Origin: Candidatus Neomicrothrix sp. UBA4742
Lineage (GTDB): Bacteria > Actinomycetota > Acidimicrobiia > Acidimicrobiales > Acidimicrobilacustridaceae
Assembly: GCA_002403895.1 (NCBI GenBank)
Contig: DHIQ01000209.1
Span: 1 to 13,561, forward strand
DNA: 13,561 bases
Direction: 5' to 3'
A program made the position numbers and the translations under genes. The notes beneath the pieces were generated by a model that was given only the letters and a program-made list of their open reading frames with translations, searched no databases and had not been told where the DNA came from. Within the stretch, counting starts at the first letter, position 1; the number at the start of each line of letters is the position of its first letter. Positions 7,762-13,561 of the stretch are shown here, in pieces.

Positions 7762-8703
7762 ATGACCCACCACAGCGATACCGGAACCGGAGACGGGATC
7801 GTCGTAGGGACAGGCCTGGTCAAGCGGTGGGGCTCCACCCCGGTGCTCAGCGGCGCCTCGTTCACCGTGCGCCCGGGCATCACCGGCCTGCTGGGCAGCA
7901 ACGGGGCGGGCAAGACCACCATGTTGGGCATGGTGCTGGGGCTGCACCGGCCCAACCAGGGCAGCCTGCAGGTGCTCGGGCTCGACCCGGTGAAGGCGGG
8001 GGCCACGGTACGTGAGCGGGTGGGCTACTCCCCCGAGCACCACACCCTGCCGCCGGACACCACCGCCCAGGACCTCGTGCGCCACATCGCCGAGGTGCAC
8101 GGGCTGCCGTTCCGTGAGGCCACCGGCCGGGCCAGCGACGCCCTGTGGCAGGTGGGCCTGGGCGAGGAACGCTTCCGCGCCCTCGGCACCATGTCGACTG
8201 GCCAGCGCCAGCGGGTGAAGCTGGCCCAGGCCATCGCCCACGATCCCCACCTGGTGCTGCTCGACGAGCCCACCGACGGCCTCGACCCCGTCCAGCGCGA
8301 CGACATGCTGGCCCTGATCCGCCGGATCGGCACCGAGTTCGGCATCGACATCATCTTGTCGTCGCACCTGCTGGAAGAAGTCGAGCGGGTGTGCGACTCG
8401 GCCATCATCCTGGCCGGTGGCCAGGTGGTGGCCTCCGGCCCCATCGACCAGCTCACCGGCGCCGACCGGGGGTTGCTCATCGAGGTCGACAGCCGGCCCG
8501 ACGAGCTGGCCACCGTGCTGCGAGGCCGCCAGCTCGAGGTGGCGGTAGCCGGCATGCGAGTGGTGGTGACCCGCCCGACGGGCGGCGACCTGGACCTCTA
8601 CGACGTCGTGCGCGACGCCCTCGTCACCAGCGGGGCCGGCCTGCGCCGACTCACCGATCGAACCGTGAGCCTGGAGGATGTGTTCCTGGAGGTGGGCACG
8701 TGA
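7762..8703 (+). CDS. ABC transporter ATP-binding protein (first)
   Basis: 313-residue ATPase of an ABC-2-type exporter. Walker A is GSNGAGKTT (45-53), the signature is [15 protein letters not shown], Walker B is [14 protein letters not shown] and the switch His is in [10 protein letters not shown]. The Q-loop position reads GYSPE, with Glu where many ABC proteins have Gln, a common variant in DrrA/NatA-type exporters. The region of about 90 residues after the ATPase core is typical of this subfamily, ending [16 protein letters not shown]. The start ATG (7762) is the first in frame after the divergent gap; upstream frame continuation is antisense to ilvD. The stop overlaps the permease start. 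The substrate cannot be told from sequence. Confidence 0.94.
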   Translation: MTHHSDTGTGDGIVVGTGLVKRWGSTPVLSGASFTVRPGITGLLGSNGAGKTTMLGMVLGLHRPNQGSLQVLGLDPVKAGATVRERVGYSPEHHTLPPDTTAQDLVRHIAEVHGLPFREATGRASDALWQVGLGEERFRALGTMSTGQRQRVKLAQAIAHDPHLVLLDEPTDGLDPVQRDDMLALIRRIGTEFGIDIILSSHLLEEVERVCDSAIILAGGQVVASGPIDQLTGADRGLLIEVDSRPDELATVLRGRQLEVAVAGMRVVVTRPTGGDLDLYDVVRDALVTSGAGLRRLTDRTVSLEDVFLEVGT

Positions 8704-9635
8704 CAAACCCCACAACCGATCCCACGACTGATTTGAGCGCCCCGGGCACCGCTCGCATCCTCGACCGCGGCTACCGCCCCTACGAGGGACCGCGGCGGGG
8801 GGCCCGCGGGGCCATGCGCAGCCTCATCCGTCACAGCGTGCAGCGCGTCCTCGGCCTCAAGCGCAACGTGTGGACCAAGGTCCTGCCCTTCCTCACCATC
8901 TTCTTCGCCTACGTGCCGGCCATCGTGTTCGTCGGCGTGGCGGTCTTGTTGAAGGACCGCTTCGCCACCGAAGGCGTCGACATCAATGACGTCCTCCCCT
9001 CCTACGGCGAGTACTACCTGTTCATCTGGGCCGCCATCGAGGTGTTTGCCGCCTTCAGCGCCCCCGAGGTGCTGTGCACCGACCGCCGGACCGGCATGAT
9101 CGGGCTCTACCTGGCCTCCCCGCTACGCCGTGACACCTACCTGATGGCCAAGGCCGCGGCGGTGGGCTTCGTGTTGTCCATCGTCACCCTCGGTCCCCCG
9201 CTGTTCATGCTCATCGCCCGCACCATCGCCGGCGTCGGGCCCGACGGCGTCGGGGGCTTCGTGGCCGTGGCGTGGCGGGTCGTGGTGGCCGGCATCATCG
9301 CGGCCGTGCTGCCACTGGCCATGACCCTGGCCATCGCCAGCACCACCACCCGTCGGGCCGCCGCCTCAGCCGCCTTCATCCTGATCAGCCTCGGCTCCAT
9401 CGTGGTGACCGAGGCCCTCATCAACGCCGGTGGGTCCAAGACGCTGTTCGTGTTCAACCTGCCCTACCTCCCCATCGAGCTGGTGGCCCGCCTCTTCGGC
9501 GAACCAGCGGGCAAGATCTGGTCGAGCTCGGCCTCCGTTCCCACGAGCTCGCTCGTCATCGCCTACCTCGTCTTCACTGCGCTTTGCGCCCTGTTCGTGC
9601 GGACCCGCTACCAGCGCATCCGGGTGACGCGATGA
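8700..9635 (+). CDS. ABC-2-type transporter permease (first)
   Basis: 311-residue multi-span membrane protein. It starts at GTG (8700-8702), which overlaps the ATPase stop as GTGA and has GGAGG at ideal spacing upstream. The cytoplasmic N-terminus ([10 protein letters not shown], then [16 protein letters not shown]) is followed by hydrophobic segments near residues 61-84 ([20 protein letters not shown]), in the [20 protein letters not shown] region, and in four further stretches up to the C-terminal [16 protein letters not shown]. The [10 protein letters not shown] motif is seen in actinobacterial ABC permeases next to DrrA-like ATPases. It probably forms one half of the membrane channel with the second permease. 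Substrate unknown. Confidence 0.88.
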   Translation: MTNPTTDPTTDLSAPGTARILDRGYRPYEGPRRGARGAMRSLIRHSVQRVLGLKRNVWTKVLPFLTIFFAYVPAIVFVGVAVLLKDRFATEGVDINDVLPSYGEYYLFIWAAIEVFAAFSAPEVLCTDRRTGMIGLYLASPLRRDTYLMAKAAAVGFVLSIVTLGPPLFMLIARTIAGVGPDGVGGFVAVAWRVVVAGIIAAVLPLAMTLAIASTTTRRAAASAAFILISLGSIVVTEALINAGGSKTLFVFNLPYLPIELVARLFGEPAGKIWSSSASVPTSSLVIAYLVFTALCALFVRTRYQRIRVTR

Positions 9636-10558
9636 CCACGATCGAGCCCATGATCGAGGTCGACGGCGTCTCCAAATGGTTCGGCGACCTCGTCGCCGTT
9701 TCCGACATCTCGTTCGAGGTGGGGCCCGGCGTGACCGCCCTGTTGGGCCCCAACGGGGCCGGCAAGTCAACGATTCTGCGGATGCTGTGTGGGCTGACCG
9801 GACCGGCACGCGGCACCGTGCGCGTCCTCGGTGGGGACCCCCGGCGCGACCTGGGCCTGGCCCGCCACATCGGGCTGGTGCCCCAACAGGAGGTCACCTT
9901 CGAGACGCTGACCGCCTTCGAGTTCGTGCGTCTCGCCGCCGTGCTCCATGGCCTCGGTCACCCCGACGGGGCGGCCGCCCTCGCCCTCGGCGTGGTCGAG
10001 TTGGATCCCGCCGACCGCCGTCCCACCTCCACCTATTCCAAGGGCATGCGCCAGCGGGTCAAGGTGGCTCAGGCCATCGTGCACCAGCCCCACGTGATCG
10101 TCCTCGACGAACCCCTGACCGGCCTCGACCCCCGCCAGCGCCTGCATATGATCAACCTGTTCCAGCGCCTCGGCGAGGATGGCCGCTGCGTCATCGTGTC
10201 CAGCCACGTGCTCGACGAGGTGGAGCGGTTCGGCTCCCGGGTGCTGGTCATGGTGCAGGGCCGCCTCGCCGCCGAAGGCGACTTCCATGCCATCCGCGAG
10301 CTGATGGACGACCGCCCCCACCGGGTGCGGGTCCGCAGCGACCGGCCCCGGGTGCTGGCCACCGCGTTGCTCGACGCTGAGGCCGCCCTGGCCGTGCGGC
10401 TCGAGGGCGCCGACACCGTCATCGTGGACACCGACCAGGTGGCCCGCTTCCGCCGCTGCGTGGCCGCCGCCGCCCAACGCAGTGACGCCCACCTGTGGGA
10501 AGTCACCCCGCTCGACGACGACCTCGAGAGCGTCTTTCGTTACCTGGTGGGCCGATGA
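9632..10558 (+). CDS. ABC transporter ATP-binding protein (second)
   Basis: 308-residue ATPase with a full motif set: Walker A GPNGAGKST (39-47), Q-loop GLVPQQEVTFETLT, signature TYSKGMRQRVKVAQAI, Walker B VIVLDEPLTGLDP, switch His in VSSHVLDEVE. It keeps the normal Gln in the Q-loop, unlike the first ATPase, so the two are diverged paralogues rather than recent duplicates. A C-terminal extension of about 90 residues ends DDDLESVFRYLVGR. The start ATG (9632) overlaps the first permease stop as ATGA; a later in-frame ATG (9650) is less likely. It probably pairs with the first ATPase as a heterodimer, or with the second permease as its own half-system. Confidence 0.94.
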   Translation: MTTIEPMIEVDGVSKWFGDLVAVSDISFEVGPGVTALLGPNGAGKSTILRMLCGLTGPARGTVRVLGGDPRRDLGLARHIGLVPQQEVTFETLTAFEFVRLAAVLHGLGHPDGAAALALGVVELDPADRRPTSTYSKGMRQRVKVAQAIVHQPHVIVLDEPLTGLDPRQRLHMINLFQRLGEDGRCVIVSSHVLDEVERFGSRVLVMVQGRLAAEGDFHAIRELMDDRPHRVRVRSDRPRVLATALLDAEAALAVRLEGADTVIVDTDQVARFRRCVAAAAQRSDAHLWEVTPLDDDLESVFRYLVGR

Positions 10559-11313
10559 CCGAAATCCGCGCCCCCCGCCGCCATCCCACCCCCCGCACTC
10601 CGGGGGCGGTCATGAGCCTGTACCGGCTCATGCTGACCAGCCAGGTGACCCGGACCCGGGTGATCGGGCTCAGCGCCCTCGGCCTGGTCAGCGTGTTCGT
10701 CGGCTTCGCCATCGGCCACGCCCACCTGCACGACGCGCTGCGCCAGGGCACGCGGTTCATCAACGGCTTCGGCCTCTCCCTGCTGGTGCCGGTGGCCACG
10801 CTGGTGTTCGCCTCGGCCTCGCTGGGTGACCCCAACGAGGACGGCACCCTCGTCTATCTCTGGCTCCGCCCCGTTGCCCGGGCCAAGATCGTGGCCGCCG
10901 CCGCCCTCGCTTCGTTCACCGTGACCTGGCCCATCGTCACCATCCCGCTCGTGATCAGCGCCGCGCTGACTGGTGGCGGGCGCTCCCTGGTGGTCGGCAC
11001 GGTGGCCGGCGTGACCGTTTCGATGGTGGCCTACATCGGGCTATTCGTGGCCCTGGGCCTACGGGTCAAGCGGGCCACGGTGTGGGGCTTGCTCTACATC
11101 TTCGTGTGGGAGGGCTTCGTCGCCACCGGGAACAACACCGCCTCACGCCTGGCGGTGCGCACCTACGCGCGCTCGGTCCTGTCCCACATCACCGGCGAGA
11201 CATTCCGTGTCACCGACATCGCTTCGCCGTGGCGCTGGCTGGTGCCCGTGGCGGTGGCGTTGGTGGCCCTGGCCTACGCCACCCGGCGCCTCTCCCGCCA
11301 GGACGTGGCCTGA
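10555..11313 (+). CDS. ABC-2-type transporter permease (second)
   Basis: 252-residue membrane protein starting at the ATG (10555) that overlaps the ATPase stop as ATGA. A short basic tail (TEIRAPRRHPTPRTPG) precedes about six hydrophobic segments: VIGLSALGLVSVFVGFAIGH, FGLSLLVPVATLVFASASLG, the FTVTWPIVTIPLVISAAL stretch, VAGVTVSMVAYIGLFVALGL, VWGLLYIFVWEGFVA and WLVPVAVALVALAYA. The motif DPNEDGTLVYLWLRPVAR after the second segment resembles the loop of ABC-2 permeases. An internal ATG (10612) is an alternative start with no overlap. Its position after two ATPases and another permease suggests a four-subunit exporter. The stop overlaps the MATE gene. Confidence 0.86.
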   Translation: MTEIRAPRRHPTPRTPGAVMSLYRLMLTSQVTRTRVIGLSALGLVSVFVGFAIGHAHLHDALRQGTRFINGFGLSLLVPVATLVFASASLGDPNEDGTLVYLWLRPVARAKIVAAAALASFTVTWPIVTIPLVISAALTGGGRSLVVGTVAGVTVSMVAYIGLFVALGLRVKRATVWGLLYIFVWEGFVATGNNTASRLAVRTYARSVLSHITGETFRVTDIASPWRWLVPVAVALVALAYATRRLSRQDVA

Positions 11314-12656
11314 CCGAGCCGGGCGCCGGGGCGTCCCGTTCACCGTTCCGGCGCGATCCCCACGACCGGGAGATCCTCCGCCTGGCGCTACCGGCCCTCG
11401 GCGCCCTGGTGGCCGAGCCCATCTACATCCTCACCGACACCGCGGTGGTCGGTCATCTCGGCACCGACCAGCTCGCCGGCCTGGCCGTGGCCAGCAGCAT
11501 CTTGTTGATCGGCTACTCCCTGTTCATCTTCTTGGCCTACGGCACCACCGCCTCGGTGGCGCGCCTACTCGGGGCCGAGCGACCGGGTGACGCCGCCCAC
11601 GAGGCGGTACAGGGCATGTGGCTGGCCTTCGCGGTGGGCCTCGTGCTCATCGTCGTCGGCCTCATCTTCTCCGGGCCGCTCGTGGCCGTACTGGGTGCCA
11701 CCGGCGCGGTGCGCGACTACGCCCTGGTCTATCTGCGCGTCAGCCTGTTCGGGGTGCCGGCCACGCTCATCGTGCTGGCCGGCACCGGGTACCTACGCGG
11801 CCTGCAGGACACGACCACGCCCTTGGTGGTGGCCGTCGCCTCGGCGGTGGGCAACCTGGTGCTCGAGCTGGTGCTCATCTACGGGTTCGGATACGGGCTC
11901 GGCGCGTCGGCCCTGTCGACGGTGCTGGCCCAGATCGGCTCCGCCGCCTTGTACATCTGGTGGGTGCACCGGGCCGTGCGCCAACACCAGGTCCGGCTCC
12001 TGCCCCACGGCGCCACCCTGGGCCGGCTGGCCGTCGTCGGCCGTGACCTGTTCGTGCGAACGGCCGCCCTGCGGGGCTCGCTGCTGGTGGCCACCGCCGT
12101 GGCCACCCGGATCGGCACCGTGGCCCTGGCCGCCCACCAGATCGCCTTCGAGATCTGGAGCTTCCTGGCCCTCGCCCTCGACGCGGTGGCCATTGCCGGC
12201 CAGGCGCTGATCGGCCGCTACCTGGGTGCCGGGGACGTGGCGTCGGCCCGCCGCTCCGGGCGTCGGATGCTCGAGTGGGGCGTCGGCGCCGGCGTGGCGC
12301 TGGGGCTGGTCACCCTGGCCCTGCATTTGGTGGCGCCCCGGATCTTCACCTCCGACCCGGCGGTCATCGAGGTCTGCGGCTTCCTGCTGGTGTTCGTGGC
12401 CGTCACCCAGCCGCTGAACGGCGCCGTGTTCGTGCTCGACGGGCTCCTCATCGGCGCCGGCGATCTGCGCTTCCTGGCCCGGGCCATGGCCATCTCGTTC
12501 GTCGCCTTCGTGCCGTGCGCGCTGGCAGTCCTGGCCCTCGGCGCCGGCATCGGCTGGCTGTGGGCGGCCTTGACGGTGTTCATGGCCGTCAGGCTCGTCA
12601 CGTTGGGCTGGCGCTGGATGGGGACCGGCTGGGCCGTCACCGGTGCTAGTCGGTGA
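11310..12656 (+). CDS. MATE-family (DinF-type) efflux transporter, probable CTG start
   Basis: Multidrug and toxin extrusion family antiporter, 448 residues, about 12 membrane segments. Family features include the first-helix block LALPALGALVAEPIYILTDT followed by AVVGHLGTDQLAGLAVA, the loop GYLRGLQDTTTPL, and AAHQIAFEIWSFLALALDAV with GQALIGRYLGAGD at the start of the second half. There is no ATG, GTG or TTG in frame between the permease stop and the conserved DREILRLALPA. The best start is CTG at 11310-11312, which overlaps the permease stop as CTGA, has AGGA six bases upstream, and matches the NTGA pattern of every other junction in the operon. A GTG near 11228 would overlap the permease by about 85 bp. 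The transported compound is unknown. Confidence 0.93.
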   Translation: MTEPGAGASRSPFRRDPHDREILRLALPALGALVAEPIYILTDTAVVGHLGTDQLAGLAVASSILLIGYSLFIFLAYGTTASVARLLGAERPGDAAHEAVQGMWLAFAVGLVLIVVGLIFSGPLVAVLGATGAVRDYALVYLRVSLFGVPATLIVLAGTGYLRGLQDTTTPLVVAVASAVGNLVLELVLIYGFGYGLGASALSTVLAQIGSAALYIWWVHRAVRQHQVRLLPHGATLGRLAVVGRDLFVRTAALRGSLLVATAVATRIGTVALAAHQIAFEIWSFLALALDAVAIAGQALIGRYLGAGDVASARRSGRRMLEWGVGAGVALGLVTLALHLVAPRIFTSDPAVIEVCGFLLVFVAVTQPLNGAVFVLDGLLIGAGDLRFLARAMAISFVAFVPCALAVLALGAGIGWLWAALTVFMAVRLVTLGWRWMGTGWAVTGASR

Positions 12657-13560
12657 TCGAGTCCTGCCGGGCCAGGTGGGCGGCGCCGAGCACGGCCCGC
12701 AGCGAGGCGCTGATGATGTTGGGATGCAACCCCACCCCCCAGTGGGTGAGGCCCTCTTGGTCGATGGTCTCCACGTAGGCCACCGCGGTCGCATCGGCGC
12801 CCGAGCCCATCGAGTGCTCGTGGTAGTCCACCACGTCGAGCTCGACCCCAAACCCCTCGGCCAGGCCGGCCACGAAGGCGGCGATGGGGCCATTGCCCCG
12901 ACCGACCACGGTGCGGGGCTCGCCGTCCACCACCAGCTGGGCGGTCACCTCCGACACGTCGCCGTCGTCGATGGTCAGCTCGTAGCTGCGTAGCGTCAGC
13001 CCTGAGTCCTCCGGCAGGTAGTTCGTGGTGAACTCGGTCCACAGGTCGGTGGGGCTGATCTCGGTACCGGTGTCCTCGGTGACGGCCTGGATGTGGCGGG
13101 AGAACTCGATCTGGAGCCGGCGGGGCAGGGCGAAGCCGTGCTCGAATTCCATGATGTAGGCGATGCCTCCCTTGCCCGACTGGCTGTTGACCCGGATCAC
13201 CGCCTCGTAGGTGCGACCCACATGGGCCGGGTCGATGGGCAGGTAGGGCACCCCCCACGTCTCGTAGTCGCGGCCCCGTCCGGCGGCCTCAGCGTCGGCG
13301 TACAGAGCGGTGAAGCCCTTCTTGATGGCGTCTTGATGCGAGCCGGAGAAGGCGGTGTAGACCAGGTCGCCCACGTAGGGATGGCGCTCGTGCACGGGCA
13401 GCCGGTTGCAGTATTCGGCCACCCGGCGCAGGGCATCGATGTCGCAGATGTCCAGCTCGGGATCGATGCCCTGGCTGAACAGGTTCATGGCCAGCGTCAC
13501 GACGTCGACGTTGCCGGTGCGCTCGCCGTTCCCGAAGAGCGTGCCCTCGATGCGCTCCGC
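12646..13560 (-). CDS. leuA: 2-isopropylmalate synthase, C-terminal 304 residues (5' end outside window)
   Basis: First committed enzyme of leucine synthesis: condenses acetyl-CoA with 2-ketoisovalerate. The visible part starts just before the conserved RIEGTLFGNGERTGNVD of the catalytic barrel and runs through the linker subdomains. FSGSHQDAIKKG and VGRTYEAVIRVNSQSGKGG correspond, from memory, to the His and Tyr regions near the active site of the M. tuberculosis enzyme. The C-terminal regulatory dimer domain follows (GNGPIAAFVAGLAEGFG, DYHEHSMGSGADATAVAYVE, WGVGLHPNIISASLRAVLGA) and is the site of leucine feedback in known homologues. This is the longer IPMS2 type of actinobacteria. The stop TAG overlaps the end of the MATE gene tail-to-tail. 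The N-terminal catalytic HxH motif lies outside the window. Confidence 0.96.
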   Translation of the reverse strand, partial: AERIEGTLFGNGERTGNVDVVTLAMNLFSQGIDPELDICDIDALRRVAEYCNRLPVHERHPYVGDLVYTAFSGSHQDAIKKGFTALYADAEAAGRGRDYETWGVPYLPIDPAHVGRTYEAVIRVNSQSGKGGIAYIMEFEHGFALPRRLQIEFSRHIQAVTEDTGTEISPTDLWTEFTTNYLPEDSGLTLRSYELTIDDGDVSEVTAQLVVDGEPRTVVGRGNGPIAAFVAGLAEGFGVELDVVDYHEHSMGSGADATAVAYVETIDQEGLTHWGVGLHPNIISASLRAVLGAAHLARQDSITD

Positions 13561-13561
13561 G

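Noticed and set aside
7735..8715. In-frame upstream extension of ilvD across the ABC ATPase gene
   Set aside because: Normal IlvD length and N-terminus are reached from the ATG at 7734; the extension is antisense shadow of the ATPase.
12624..12644. Hairpin ACCGG...CCGGT near the end of the MATE gene as a terminator
   Set aside because: Five base pairs with a 11-base loop and no T tract on either strand.

Overview
The window is very GC-rich, with strong G/C preference at third codon positions, dense gene packing and frequent 4-base start/stop overlaps. Gene content and protein style (IPMS2-type LeuA, short-form IlvC, TadE/TadG-like proteins, ABC-2 exporters with an [10 protein letters not shown] motif, apparently leaderless genes) point to a free-living high-GC actinobacterium, plausibly a member of the Acidimicrobiia. 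The lineage is inference; no rRNA or marker gene is present.

Left part (1-3033, minus strand): the branched-chain amino acid operon ilvB-ilvN-ilvC, with ilvC running off the left edge. In front of ilvB lies a compact attenuator. It has a 13-codon leader peptide carrying Leu-Leu-Val-Val, a hairpin just after the leader stop codon, a GC-rich terminator hairpin with a T-rich tail, and a candidate promoter placed so that the leader would be translated from a leaderless transcript.

Middle (3053-5977, minus strand): an ECF sigma factor followed by three tightly coupled Tad-pilus-type proteins (two TadE-like pseudopilins with prepilin-type G/E+5 sites, then one Cys-rich TadG-like protein). No pilus ATPase, platform protein or prepilin peptidase is in the window. 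This block sits between ilvD and ilvBNC, and all eight genes point the same way. Repeated GTAGC half-sites lie in the AT-richer gap before the first TadE gene.

6028-7734 (minus strand): ilvD, dihydroxy-acid dehydratase. It is divergent from the next block across a gap of only 27 bp that holds overlapping candidate -10 boxes.

Right part (7762-12656, plus strand): a five-gene export operon: ATPase, permease, ATPase, permease, then a MATE/DinF-type transporter. All four junctions are 4-base NTGA overlaps. The last one (CTGA) implies that the MATE gene starts at CTG. The operon ends in an 11-bp tail-to-tail overlap with leuA (minus strand, C-terminal half only).

Together, IlvBN, IlvC and IlvD cover the common valine/isoleucine route, and LeuA commits 2-ketoisovalerate to leucine. 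The pathway genes are dispersed among unrelated transport and surface-appendage operons.
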